Notes: generated from the letters alone by a model not told the origin. A DNA stretch of 64,000 nucleotides from an uncultured bacterium (GCA_903857865.1 CAIOGO010000018.1:35221-99220); one strand, 5' to 3'; positions 42,083 through 51,957 are shown, counted from the first letter of the stretch. Numbers and translations: made by a program.

Positions 42083-42784
42083 CTACAACGCGAAGAGGTG
42101 GCCCTGGCCGTTCACCCGGTTCCACTCCGTGATTCCGCCCGTGAGGTTGAGGACGTTCGTGAGCCCCGCCTCGACGAGGATCGTGGCCGCCTGGGCGCTC
42201 CTCCCACCCACGAGGCAGTACAGAATGATCGGGACCTCGCGTGGAAGTCGAGGCAACCAGCTATCCAGGTTCTGCTGGAACTCCAAGAGCGGGATGTTCA
42301 TCGCGCCGAAGAGGTGGCCGGTCGCGTACTCCTCCGCCGTGCGCACGTCGATCAGGAAGTAGAAGACGAGCTTCAGGTCGCCGACCGAGATCTCCTGGAT
42401 GACCGGGGCCGTCGACTCGGCGATCGTGACGACGATCTGAAAGACGGCGGTCGGATTGATGGGGTCATTGGAGGTGACGCTCACGGTCCGAGTCACCGTT
42501 CCCCGGAACCCTGTCGTGTTCACCGTTGCCTGGAGGTCGACCGACTCCTCGGGCGCGAGCTCCCGCTTGGCCAACGCCGCCGTCGTGCATCCGCACGACG
42601 TGAACACGTCCGTGATCGTCAGCGTCTCGTCGCCAGCGTTCCTCAGCACGAACGTATGAGTGACGAGCGAGTTCGACTGTAGGGTGACGGAGTAGACAGG
42701 ATTGTCCACGCTGATCATCGGCGCGGCGACGGCCGCGACTCCGAATAGCCCGCATGCCACAAGCAGAACGACGAACCTCTTCAT
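42083..42784 (-). CDS. Exported DUF1573-rhodanese fusion
   Basis: A 233-residue protein: signal peptide (FVVLLVACGLFGVAAVAA), DUF1573 domain (TFVLRNAGDETLTITDVFTSCGCTTA with the CGC pair) and one rhodanese domain with intact active-site loop (VPIILYCLVGGRSAQAA, Cys near residue 195). It should act in the periplasm on sulfur or thiol chemistry. Shares its layout with the larger 38198 protein. The start follows GGAGGTC. Terminator downstream. Confidence 0.87.
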   Translation of the reverse strand: MKRFVVLLVACGLFGVAAVAAPMISVDNPVYSVTLQSNSLVTHTFVLRNAGDETLTITDVFTSCGCTTAALAKRELAPEESVDLQATVNTTGFRGTVTRTVSVTSNDPINPTAVFQIVVTIAESTAPVIQEISVGDLKLVFYFLIDVRTAEEYATGHLFGAMNIPLLEFQQNLDSWLPRLPREVPIILYCLVGGRSAQAATILVEAGLTNVLNLTGGITEWNRVNGQGHLFAL

Positions 42785-42929
42785 CGAAGACCTCCGTTGC
42801 ACTTCCATCCGTCCGTCCTTGGACGAGGTACGTACCCGCATGGGAGGCATTAGTGTACTCCGAGGCCCGATTTACGCACGCTCGGGACGGAAGGGCCGGT
42901 CTCGGACTTGCCTGGCAAGCGAGTGGTCG

Positions 42930-45524
42930 CTACGCGGGGACACGCACCGCCCGTCGTCGGCGGATGAGCTTGAGGAACTCGAAGGCGACGACCCACGCGA
43001 CCCCGGCTCCGACGCTGAGGATGAGGTCGGGCGGGTCGAGTGGGGCGAAGTGGAAGAGCCCTCGGGCTACAGGGATGAGGAGCACGAGCGCCAGGAAGGC
43101 CACAGCGCCGCTCAGCACCCACCACACGGCTGCATTACGGATGCGCAACATCCGGAGGATCGAGCGGTTCCACGAACGGTTCGTCAGGATGATGAAGAGG
43201 AATGCGACAACCAGAGACGTGAACGTGAGCGCTCGCGCCGCGTCGGCCGAGTGACTGTGCCGGGCGAACAGGAAGACGCCGAGACAGACGGCAAGCACGG
43301 TCAGACCCTGAAGGATCGCAAGGCCGAGCGTGGCGGTCGAGAAGAGGCGCTCGTTCGGATTGCGCGGCGGGCGCGTCATGACCCCGGCCTCGGCTTCCTC
43401 GGCTTCGAACACGAGCGTGCACGAGGGGTCGATGACGAGCTCGAGGAAGACGATGTGGACCGGTAGCAGTAGCAGCGGCCAGTCGCGGAAGAAGACGGGG
43501 ATCATGGACAAACCGGCAATGGGCACATGCACGGCAAGAATGAAGGAGACGGCCTTCTTGATGTTGTCGAAGATGCGTCGACCGAGGCGGATCGCGGCCA
43601 CGATCGACGAAAAGTCGTCGTCGAGCAGAACGAGAGAAGCGGCCTCGCGAGCCACGTCGGTCCCGAGCCCCCCCATCGCGATGCCGATGTGCGCGGACTT
43701 GAGCGCCGGGGCGTCGTTCACTCCGTCTCCAGTCATCGCGACGATCTCGCCGTTTGCCTTGAGTGCTTCCACGATGCGCAGCTTCTGCTCCGGAACAACC
43801 CGGGCGAACACCTGAACCTTCCCGATGCGCCCCGCGAGTTCCTCGTCCGTCATCGCCTCGAGTTCCGGGCCGCAGATGACGGCTTCGTGGTCCGCGAGTC
43901 CGGCCTGACGGGCAATGCTCAATGCGGTGGCCGAGTAGTCACCGGTGATCATGACGACTCGAATGCCGGCGGACTGGCACTCCGCCACGGCGGCAGGCAC
44001 AGTGGGCCGCAGCGGATCCTCGAGAGCGACGAGGCCGACGTAGGTGAGTTCAAGTGCGGCGTGCTCGTCGGGCACGTCGTGGACCGCCATCTCCGCTCGC
44101 GCGACCCCCAGAACGCGGAGTCCCTTGGACGCGAGCGCGGCCACGTCACGCATCATCGACTCCCTGCGTTCCGGCGAAAGCCGGCACAGCTCGGCGATCG
44201 CCTCGGGAGCGCCCTTCGACGCGATCGCGACTCGGTCGCTTCCCTCGCTCCTCCACACGTTGGTCATGGCGAGAAGCTTGGACGTCAGGGGGTACTCGCG
44301 CACGATCGTCCAGCCAGGCCGGAGATCACCGCCGCCGAGCGAACGAGCGCCCGCGGCGTGCAGGGCTCGCTCCATCGGATCGAACGCCTGCCGCTTGCAG
44401 GCGAGAACGGCGTTCTCGAGCAGAGTCCGAGACTCCTCCGGCAGGTTCGTCGTGCCCTCGCCCATCTCGACGGACTGCCCGGCGAGGCGGAGCTCCTTCA
44501 GTGTCATCTGGTTGAGGGTCAGGGTCCCCGTCTTGTCCACGCAGAGGACCGTCGCCGCCCCCAAGGTCTCGATGGCTGGCATTCGGCGCGTCAGCACTCG
44601 GCTTCGCGAGATTCGCCACGCGCCGAGAGCGAGAAACACCGTGAGCACGACGGGAAACTCTTCCGGCAGAGTGGCCATCGCCATTCCGATACCGGCTAGG
44701 AATCCCTGTTTCCAGTCCGCGATGGACCCTCCGCGCGTCAGCGCGTAGAGGACGACGACGAGCGCGCAGGCGACCAGGCCGACGATGGCGAAGGTGCGAA
44801 CCAGCCGTCCTGTCTCCTTCTGCAGGAGTGTTGCCTCCGGCTGTACCTGCTGAAGGGCCTTGCCGATCTTGCCTAGCTCGGTGCGTGCGCCGGTCGCCAC
44901 AACTTCCGCGACGCCTTGCCCCGCGGTCACGAGGGTTCCAGAGTAGACGGACGAGAGATCGTCGCCGCCCGGACGCTCCAGCGCCTGCGCTTCGTTGGAC
45001 GGGGTCTTTCGTACGGGCACGGACTCGCCGGTGAGCAGGGATTCGTCAACCGACAGGTGAATCGCCTGACGCAACAGGGCATCTGCGGGCACGCGATCCC
45101 CCTCGGAAAGGAAGATCAGGTCGCCGCGGGCCACTTCGATGCCGGGGATGCGTCGCTGGACGCCGTCGCGGAGGACGAGCGCGCGTGGACTGGACAGATC
45201 GCGCAGAGCATCGAGGGCATGCTCTGTGCGTCGCTCCTGAACGACCGTGATCCCCATGACCACGAACACGAAGCCGAGCAGCATGAGCGCGTCCGTGGCT
45301 TCGCCCATGAACAAGTACAGGCTGCCAGCGGCCACGAGCATGAGGAACATCGGCTCGCGCACGACCTCGAGGACGATCGCGAGGATGCCGCGTTTCTTTT
45401 CGGACGGAAGTTCGTTCAAGCCATCGCGTTCGAGTCGTGCGCGCGCTTCATTTTCCGTCAGCCCCTTGAGTTCGCCGAGTCCGAGAACCGGCCCGCTTCG
45501 ATGGGAGTGCAATGCATCGTTCAT
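42930..45524 (-). CDS. Cation-transporting P-type ATPase (P2-type)
   Basis: An 864-residue P-type ATPase. All catalytic motifs are present: TGES (LLTGESVPVRK), phosphorylation site CVDKTGTLTLNQM, KGAPE, VMITGDYSATA and MTGDGVNDAPALK. The intramembrane motif reads LPEEFPVV instead of PEGLP, marking a bacterial subgroup with uncertain ion (Ca2+ or another divalent cation). Ten transmembrane helices are expected. The ribosome site before the ATG is weak. The gene is divergent from ABC-F across 750 bases. Confidence 0.92.
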   Translation of the reverse strand: MNDALHSHRSGPVLGLGELKGLTENEARARLERDGLNELPSEKKRGILAIVLEVVREPMFLMLVAAGSLYLFMGEATDALMLLGFVFVVMGITVVQERRTEHALDALRDLSSPRALVLRDGVQRRIPGIEVARGDLIFLSEGDRVPADALLRQAIHLSVDESLLTGESVPVRKTPSNEAQALERPGGDDLSSVYSGTLVTAGQGVAEVVATGARTELGKIGKALQQVQPEATLLQKETGRLVRTFAIVGLVACALVVVLYALTRGGSIADWKQGFLAGIGMAMATLPEEFPVVLTVFLALGAWRISRSRVLTRRMPAIETLGAATVLCVDKTGTLTLNQMTLKELRLAGQSVEMGEGTTNLPEESRTLLENAVLACKRQAFDPMERALHAAGARSLGGGDLRPGWTIVREYPLTSKLLAMTNVWRSEGSDRVAIASKGAPEAIAELCRLSPERRESMMRDVAALASKGLRVLGVARAEMAVHDVPDEHAALELTYVGLVALEDPLRPTVPAAVAECQSAGIRVVMITGDYSATALSIARQAGLADHEAVICGPELEAMTDEELAGRIGKVQVFARVVPEQKLRIVEALKANGEIVAMTGDGVNDAPALKSAHIGIAMGGLGTDVAREAASLVLLDDDFSSIVAAIRLGRRIFDNIKKAVSFILAVHVPIAGLSMIPVFFRDWPLLLLPVHIVFLELVIDPSCTLVFEAEEAEAGVMTRPPRNPNERLFSTATLGLAILQGLTVLAVCLGVFLFARHSHSADAARALTFTSLVVAFLFIILTNRSWNRSILRMLRIRNAAVWWVLSGAVAFLALVLLIPVARGLFHFAPLDPPDLILSVGAGVAWVVAFEFLKLIRRRRAVRVPA

Positions 45525-46278
45525 GAGGGAATCCGTGCTCCATCCTGCGTGTGAGCCGTGCCTCCGTCGGAAACGTAGCCAAGGTGCCCGAAATCCGCTC
45601 CTCTCGTCTCGGCGACCTTTCGAGGCGACCGCCGAGGAGGGCGCAGGCTACCCGGGCGCCGCGGTGCACCGTTCTCCCCACGACGCTTGCCTCGCCTCAC
45701 AGCACTACCGTGCCAGGTCAGGGTCCTGACGTACACGGCACATCCACCCGTCGGCTCTGGCGTGCGGCAAGGATCGTACAAAGGTCTGGGCAGAAGTTCG
45801 AGGGGACGTGACGGTGCCGCGCTCAAGGGCCACAAGTGAACGGTTACGCAGGCGGGGTCTGGAAAGGCCAGGCGGAGAAGGGGTGCCCGCGCGGGCGGCT
45901 ACGGACCCTCCCCTTCTCCTCAGGCCACTCTCCTACTCGTTATCCAGTGCGCGTGGCGTTCCCCCATGGCTGCAGGGAGCGCCTCGTCCCACGAAGATTC
46001 AAGTTCGCTCGATCGGCTCTGCCTCGTGCACGCGGGCTTCGAAGCTCCGCTCCATCTCGTCGAGCTGCGATCGCCGTAACCCAGTGAGAGTCTGGCCGGC
46101 CATCGTCTCGGGGGCGTTTCCAGGATGTGGGGAAGATGTGAGGTTCGCCCCGGCCGCGGGCAGCCGGCCAGACTCTCGACTCTCTCGACGGTTCCGGGTC
46201 GGTCCCATCGGAGATACCATCACGGGACGCCGCGGCTCGGGGCCTCAAGCGGGAATGCCGGCCGGCCCAGGAGGTAGG
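45525..46278. other. Long leader region of the ABC-F gene
   Basis: 750 bases without a supported gene between divergent genes. The frame of the ABC-F gene is open far upstream, but its composition and lack of start signals mark it as non-coding. A long perfect inverted repeat lies at 46086-46177. The end of the region carries the strong ribosome site GGAGGTAGG. Confidence 0.5.
46086..46177 (+). promoter_or_regulatory. Long inverted repeat in the ABC-F leader
   Basis: GAGAGTCTGGCCGGC (46086-46100) and GCCGGCCAGACTCTC (46163-46177) are perfect 15-base arms with a 62-base loop, 100 bases before the ABC-F ATG. In RNA this would form a stable long-range stem. Leaders of antibiotic-responsive ABC-F genes are often attenuators, but no U-run or leader peptide could be fixed here. 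Confidence 0.45.
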
Positions 46279-48087
46279 ATGGCTCTTCTTGCTGTACGCG
46301 ATCTGGAGAAGACGTACGCCTCGCACACACTGTTCGAGCGGCTCTCGTTCGCGTTTCACGCGGAGGAGCGCGTGGGACTCATCGGGCCCAACGGGGCGGG
46401 GAAGTCGACGCTCCTGCGCATTCTGGCGGGGCTGGAGTCGGCCGACGGCGGGTCGGTGGAGTGCGCCAAGGGCGCGCGCATCGCGTATCTCCCGCAGGCC
46501 GATGTCTTCCCGCCCGATGTCACGGTCGAGAGGGCTCTTCACTCTGCGCTGGCCGACCTTCCGATGGAGGACTACGAACGATCGGTGCGTGTGCGCAAGA
46601 TGTCGCGCCGACTGGGGTTTGAAGATGGCACGGCGCTCGCCAGCCAGCTGTCCAGGGGCTGGAGGAAGCGCTTGGCCATTGGCTGTCAGCTTGTGCAGGA
46701 GCCCGACCTCCTCCTGATGGATGAGCCGACAAATCACCTTGACCTCGAAGGCATCGATTGGCTGGAACGCTTCCTCGAACGGGAGAAGCCGGCGTTCGTT
46801 GTGACAAGCCACGACCGCTACTTCCTCGAGCGCGTTGCCGACCGTATCGTCGAGATCAACCCGCGCTACCAAGGAGGCTTCTTCTCGAGCAAGGGCCGGT
46901 ACAGCGACTTTCTCGAGAGGCGGGAGGCCTTCCTCGCGGCCGAAGACGAGGAGCGTCGCGCCCTGGCGAACGACGTGCGTCGCGAGATCGACTGGCTGCG
47001 CCGCGGCCCCTCGGCGCGTGGCACCAAGGCCTTTTCGCGGATCGACCAGGCGCAGGACAAGATCCAGAGGTTGTCCGAGGCCGAGCGCCGCAGCCGCGTT
47101 GAGGGTGGCCTTGAGATCGACTTCGCCGCGAGTGGCCGAAAGACGCATGACCTCATCACGGCAAGCAAGATCGAGAAGACGCTCGGCGGACGATGCCTGT
47201 TCCGGGAGCTCGACGTTCACCTGCGGCGCGGCGATCGCCTCGGCATCGTCGGCAACAACGCGAGCGGCAAGACAACCCTCCTTAAGACCCTGGCCGAGCT
47301 CATCGCTCCCGACGCGGGGCGCGTGAAGCACGCGACGGAGCTGCGCATGGCGTTGTTCGACCAACAACGAGAGCAGCTCGACAAAGACGAGAGGCTGCGC
47401 CGCACCCTGTGCCCGAGCGGCAACACGGTTTCCTACCTTGGCCGCAAGACCCACATCGTCCCGTGGGCCAAGCGCTTTGGCTTCCGCGCCGACCAACTCG
47501 ACACTCCCGTCGGCGAGCTGTCGGGCGGCGAACAGGCGCGAGTCCTAATGGCGCTCATGATCCGCGAGCCGGTCGACGTCCTGATGCTTGATGAGCCGAC
47601 CAACGACCTCGATATTTCATCCATCGAGGTTCTCGAAGGCGCGCTCGAGGAGTTCCCCGGGGCTGTCGTGTTGATCACGCACGACCGTCACATGCTCGAT
47701 CGGGTCTGCACGGATCTCGTTGGCCTGCACGGCGACGGGCGGTGGGGCAACTACGGCAGCGTTGCGCAGTGGCAGCTCGTAGATCAGGAGCGCCGGACGG
47801 AAGCGAGCACCGTCACGAAGGAACCTCCGAAGCGGGACCCCGCCGCTCGGCCCAGGAAGTCGGGGCTCACCTTCCTCGAGAAGAAGGAGTGGGACGAGAT
47901 GGAGGTCAAGATCCTCGCCGCCGAGGACGAGGTGGCGTGTCTGCAAGCGGAACTCGACGATCCTATCGTGGCGACCGACCACGAGAAACTCCACGCTGCC
48001 TTTGAGGCCCACCGTGCCGCGCAGGCGATGTCAAGCGCGCTCTACGCGCGCTGGGAAGAACTCGAGCAGAAGAGGCTGGCGGAGTAG
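46279..48087 (+). CDS. ABC-F family ATPase (Uup-like)
   Basis: A 602-residue protein of two ABC domains without membrane segments. Domain 1: GPNGAGKST, LSRGWRKRLAIG (an unusual signature for LSGG), LLMDEPTNHLDL. Domain 2: GNNASGKTTLL, LSGGEQARV, LMLDEPTNDLDI. A charged linker (SARGTKAFSRIDQAQDK) lies between and a coiled-coil C-terminus (KKEWDEMEVKILAAEDEVACLQAEL) follows, as in Uup. ABC-F proteins act on the ribosome; Uup types also affect DNA transposition. Start after GGAGGTAGG. Confidence 0.92.
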   Translation: MALLAVRDLEKTYASHTLFERLSFAFHAEERVGLIGPNGAGKSTLLRILAGLESADGGSVECAKGARIAYLPQADVFPPDVTVERALHSALADLPMEDYERSVRVRKMSRRLGFEDGTALASQLSRGWRKRLAIGCQLVQEPDLLLMDEPTNHLDLEGIDWLERFLEREKPAFVVTSHDRYFLERVADRIVEINPRYQGGFFSSKGRYSDFLERREAFLAAEDEERRALANDVRREIDWLRRGPSARGTKAFSRIDQAQDKIQRLSEAERRSRVEGGLEIDFAASGRKTHDLITASKIEKTLGGRCLFRELDVHLRRGDRLGIVGNNASGKTTLLKTLAELIAPDAGRVKHATELRMALFDQQREQLDKDERLRRTLCPSGNTVSYLGRKTHIVPWAKRFGFRADQLDTPVGELSGGEQARVLMALMIREPVDVLMLDEPTNDLDISSIEVLEGALEEFPGAVVLITHDRHMLDRVCTDLVGLHGDGRWGNYGSVAQWQLVDQERRTEASTVTKEPPKRDPAARPRKSGLTFLEKKEWDEMEVKILAAEDEVACLQAELDDPIVATDHEKLHAAFEAHRAAQAMSSALYARWEELEQKRLAE

Positions 48088-48142
48088 CGCGCGCAGTGGC
48101 GCCTCGAGACATTCCGCTCGGCGGGCGCCACGAAACGTTCGC

Positions 48143-48815
48143 TCAGACGAGCGAGGCTTCGATGGCCGTTCGAAGCTCATGGAACGTCTCGAACACGCGG
48201 CAGCCGCAGGCGCGCAGCGTCTCCGGCGCCTGGTGCCCTTGGGCGACTAGGGCGACCGGAGTTTCCAACGCGCGAGCCACTTCCGCGTCGTGGTCCATGT
48301 CCCCCCACGAACAAGGCTGCCACGTTGTGCAGCCCGTAGCGCTCCACCAGCTCGCGTCCGCGAACCACCTTCGAGTCGGCCAGACGGTGATCGAGGCCGT
48401 AGACGGCGGCGAAGTAGTCGCCTATTCCGAGTCTCTCCACCGCGTCTCGAAGAGCGCCCTCCTCGAGGGCCGAGAGCACAAATTGCCTGCCGCCTGCGTC
48501 GTGGACGAGATCGAGGATGTCCTTCACTCCAACCTGCAACCCACACTTCGATAGCTCGGGCAAGTAGGCCTCGTGGAACTCGCCGGCCAGCCCCGCCATC
48601 GTCTCGCGCGACAGGTCCATGCCGAGCCTCCGATAGTAGTCGGCAAGCGGGAAGCCGAAGGCGCGGCGATAGACGTCGCGGGACGCCGGCGCGAGGCCGC
48701 GCCGGACGAGCATGGTGTTGATCGACCGCAGCGCCAGGTCCACGTCATCGACCAGGGTCCCGTTGAAGTCCCAGATGACGGCTCTCTCTCTCAGCCCCTC
48801 GCCGATCGCATTCAT
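48143..48815 (-). pseudogene. HAD-family hydrolase, frameshifted in a G6 run
   Basis: Reading from the ATG at 48815 (ribosome site GGAGGTGAGGGCC) gives a HAD phosphatase: VIWDFNGTLVDD (nucleophile Asp), FVLSALEEG (motif II Ser) and LADSKVVRGRELV (motif III Lys). At a run of six G (minus strand; 48301-48306) the frame breaks. Dropping one G continues as FVGDMDHDAEVARALETPVALVAQG (motif IV) to a TGA at 48143-48145. All four motifs would then be intact. Natural decay, slippage-based control or a sequencing error are all possible. Confidence 0.8.
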
Positions 48816-49129
48816 GGCCCTCACCTCCGTGGCATGGTCGCTCAGCGACCGTTGCGGCGCACGCGGACGGCGCGCCGTGGTTAGTTGCGTGGAATGCGGG
48901 GAGGTGCGGGATAGAGAAGGAGGCGCTGGCCCTTGCCTCGCTCGCGCCGTGGACGCTGCACGAGTAGGGAGCGTGCTTGCCGACGGACTGCGACTGGTGT
49001 GAGACCGCCTACGCCATTGCAGCTCGCTGTCTCTCAGTGAGGAGGGTGCGCTCCAATCTGCCCAGCACCTCACTCAAGGCTGGGCCGCCCGCCGAGCCTC
49101 CAGTGAGGAGATGGCTCCACCCCACGGGC

Positions 49130-49700
49130 TTACCGCGCTGTCTTCCCGTCCTCATCCTTCGTGATGGAGTCCATGCCCGGCTTCGTCTTCGTGAACAGGG
49201 TCTCGGCGACGTCCTTGAGCTTACGGATGGCCTGCTCGGAGAACATGCCTACGAGCCCGGAAACGGCGGCGAAGCCGATGGGATTCAAGGTGCCGGCCGA
49301 GGTGCCCTGGAGAAGCCCGCCGCGGAAGACGAGGTAGAAGAGGAACCCGAGGGCCCCGCCAACGAGCGGCAGGAGGAAGTAACATGGCGACCCAGCTCAC
49401 GATGAGCTTACGGTGCCCGACATACCAGTAGAACGATCGCAGCGCGTGGACGAGGGCGCCGAGCACGCCGGCGAAGAAGACGAGCAGAAGCGTGGCCTGC
49501 TCGCTGCCCCTCGGAAACGGCCAGACGAGGAACGTCGGGCCCGGCGCTTCCGTTCCGGGAGCGCCGGCGTCGGGCCACAGGGCGACGATCGCGTACAAGG
49601 CGAGGCCGGCGAGGCCGACGAGGTAGATTCCGATGGGAAGCACCCACGGCCACGGGACACGGCTGGCTCCTCGCTCCGAGATCGATGCATCGGCATTCAT
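49130..49700 (-). pseudogene. Four-helix membrane protein, frameshifted
   Basis: From the ATG at 49700 the protein has helices VLPIGIYLVGLAGLALYAIVAL, ATLLLVFFAGVLGALVHALR and KLIVSWVAM. Then one extra T (within 49381-49382) shifts the frame. Removing it restores YFLLPLVGGALGFLFYLVFRGGL, NPIGFAAVSGLVGMFSEQAI and a soluble tail to TAA (49130-49132), about 189 residues in all. The family is unknown, though the RGG-x-NPxGFAA-x-LVGMFS pattern looks conserved. A second frameshift so near the HAD one may indicate a local assembly problem. Confidence 0.7.
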
Positions 49701-49782
49701 GACATTTCCCCTCCTGTGCTCTCAGGTAACCACGTCGGATAGGAGACGAGTATAGGACTCACCGCGTGCGGCGCCAAGGGCC

Positions 49783-50784
49783 CTAGAAGCCGAGCCCGCG
49801 GTAGTGGGTCTCGATGGCCGCCGCAATCTTCACAGGGTCGAGGCCGACCTCATCGACCACCCGCTGGATGGGGATCGGCTCGCCGAACGCGACGCGCACC
49901 GGGCGTCGGAACCGCAGCTTGCCCAGGCGCCGCGCGAGGGGGTTCCGCGACAGGAGTTGGAAGATCCCGGTGATGGAAGCGCCCGAGATGCTCCAGGGGA
50001 CAAGGTAGGTCGCGTGCGGTCCCGGGTTCCGAGTCAACTCGGCGACAAGCACGCCGATCCCTGCTCGCCACGACTCCCGGTGGTTTCGTGGTTCGGGTGC
50101 GATAAGCAACCCCCCGCCGCGCCGGACTTGTTCGGCCGCCCGCCTCAGGGAGTCGCGATTGCGCTCCTTCGCCGCGTCTCGCTCCAATCCTCCCTCGGAC
50201 TTCCACGCGATCCAACCCATGACGCGGGGAACGAGACCCTTCCTTCCAGCACGTTTCACCTTGACGGGCGCAGCAGCGTAGACGGGGAAAGAGCATGCTG
50301 CGATATTCGGACCCAACTTGGTGATGTAGCTTGCCGCAATCATCTTGAGGTCGGGCCGATTGATGGCTGCGGCGAGGAGCAGAGGGGTGAGGATCGAGCC
50401 ATGCGTTCCGTAGACGATGATCGGCGCCGTACGGATCTCGACCTCGCCTCGGGCCGGCATCTCAGCCCGCCAGGGAATGGGCAGGCGCGCGAGCGTGACG
50501 CGCGACCCGCCGTGAACGCCGAGTTCACCGACCATGCGATCGAGGTCCCTGGTAATGGTCAGGAGCGGCGTGATCGGGAGGAAGAGGTTGAGAAGCCTGT
50601 ACAACAGGCGGTAGCGCAGGCTCTTCTTGAGGGAGGCGAAATGAGCTTGGTGCAGAGCGTCGATGCCGCCCTGCCCGAACGAGTCGCTCAACTCACGCAA
50701 GACGCAACGAAGAGAACGCTGCCGCGTGGTTCGCTCCTCACCCGAGTTCCCACGGTCCAAGGACGCGGACAACCGGCCGCACAT
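49783..50784 (-). CDS. Acyltransferase-like protein, tandem paralogue A
   Basis: A 333-residue protein with a PlsC-like arrangement: IIVYGTHGSILTPLLLAAAI in the place of HX4D (here His followed by Thr), SFPVYAA (block II-like), GGGLLIAPEPRNHRESW (EG-like block III) and VAFGEPIPI at the C-terminus (block IV-like). One hydrophobic segment (LLYRLLNLFLPITPLLT) suggests membrane attachment. About half its residues match the neighbouring paralogue at 50907. A glycerolipid acyltransferase role is a guess; the altered first motif makes catalysis uncertain. The -10-like TAGAAT lies just before each start. Confidence 0.7.
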   Translation of the reverse strand: MCGRLSASLDRGNSGEERTTRQRSLRCVLRELSDSFGQGGIDALHQAHFASLKKSLRYRLLYRLLNLFLPITPLLTITRDLDRMVGELGVHGGSRVTLARLPIPWRAEMPARGEVEIRTAPIIVYGTHGSILTPLLLAAAINRPDLKMIAASYITKLGPNIAACSFPVYAAAPVKVKRAGRKGLVPRVMGWIAWKSEGGLERDAAKERNRDSLRRAAEQVRRGGGLLIAPEPRNHRESWRAGIGVLVAELTRNPGPHATYLVPWSISGASITGIFQLLSRNPLARRLGKLRFRRPVRVAFGEPIPIQRVVDEVGLDPVKIAAAIETHYRGLGF

Positions 50785-50906
50785 TTCTGCCCATTCTATG
50801 TAAGGAAGCCATCAGCTGCGAATCTCATCCGCCCTCGACCTGCGGCGTGCGGGAAGGGATCGCATTGGGCTGCGGCTTTTGGGGGCGACTCGGCGAGAGT
50901 TGTTCC

Positions 50907-51884
50907 CTAGAGACCTCGCACGCGGTAGTCGCGTTCGAGGTACTCGGTGACCTTGGCCGGGTTGTAGCCGACCTGTTCGACGATGCGGCGAACGGGTACG
51001 GGCTCGCCGAACGCGACGCGGATCGGTTGGCGAAAGCGCATCCGCCCGAGAGCTCTCATGAGCGGGTTTCGCGACAGGAGCTGGAACACCCCGGTGATGG
51101 AAGCGCCCGTGATGCTCCAAGGGACCACGTAGGCCGGGCGCGCACCGGGATCGTGAGCCAGGCTGACGACGATGACGCCGATACCCTGGCGCCAGGGCCT
51201 CTTTCGCTCGCGCGGGTCGGGCGCGATGAGCAAGCCGCCACCACCGCGGACGTGCTCGACTGCCTGTACGAGCGAGGCCCGGTTGCGCTCGCGCGCCTCC
51301 TCGCGATCGATGCTCCGCTCGGACTTCCACGCGATCCAGCCCAGCGCGCGCGGTGTGACGCCCTTGCGCCCCGCGCTCTTCATTTTGACCTGCGCGGCGG
51401 CGTACACGGGGAAAGAACATCGCTCGACGTTCGGACCGATCTTCGCGATGTGGCTTGCCGCCACCATCTTGAGGTCCGACCGGTCGAGGGCGGCCGCGAG
51501 CAGGAGCGGCGTGAGGGCAGACCCGTGCTTGCCGTAGAAGACGACGGAGGCGGAGAGAATGTCCCGCTGCCCGTTCTCGGGCATCTCGGTCCGCCATGGA
51601 ATCGGTGGGTGAGCCAGGACTTCTCGGGACGCAGCGGACCCGCCGAGCTCGCCGACGAGGCGATCGAGGTCCTTGGCGATCGCGAGGATCGGCGTCATGG
51701 GGATCATGAGGTTGAGGAGCCGGTAGAGAATCCGGTAGCGGGAGCTGCTCGCAAGCGAGGCTAAGTGGGCCGCGTGCAGCGCCTCGACGCCGCCTTGGTC
51801 AAACGCAGTCTGCAGGGACCCCAACGTGTCGCGGATGGTTCTTACCTTCGCGCGATTCCGGGTGTCAAGCGAGCGGTCCGACAT
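50907..51884 (-). CDS. Acyltransferase-like protein, tandem paralogue B
   Basis: A 325-residue paralogue of the gene at 49783, in the same orientation. Matching blocks: FYGKHGSALTPLLLAAAL, CSFPVYAAAQVKMK, GWIAWKSE, GGGGLLIAPDPRERKRPW, YVVPWSITGASITGVFQLLSRNPL and VAFGEPVPV. The same HX4T replaces HX4D, so the change is conserved rather than a random loss. Tandem duplication is evident. Function unknown, probably lipid-related at the inner membrane. Confidence 0.72.
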   Translation of the reverse strand: MSDRSLDTRNRAKVRTIRDTLGSLQTAFDQGGVEALHAAHLASLASSSRYRILYRLLNLMIPMTPILAIAKDLDRLVGELGGSAASREVLAHPPIPWRTEMPENGQRDILSASVVFYGKHGSALTPLLLAAALDRSDLKMVAASHIAKIGPNVERCSFPVYAAAQVKMKSAGRKGVTPRALGWIAWKSERSIDREEARERNRASLVQAVEHVRGGGGLLIAPDPRERKRPWRQGIGVIVVSLAHDPGARPAYVVPWSITGASITGVFQLLSRNPLMRALGRMRFRQPIRVAFGEPVPVRRIVEQVGYNPAKVTEYLERDYRVRGL

Positions 51885-51957
51885 GCCTACATTCTATGGA
51901 TGCCGCTCCTCTCAGGGAAGACGACGCTCCTCGTGCAACGAACGGCTTCGCTGAAGC

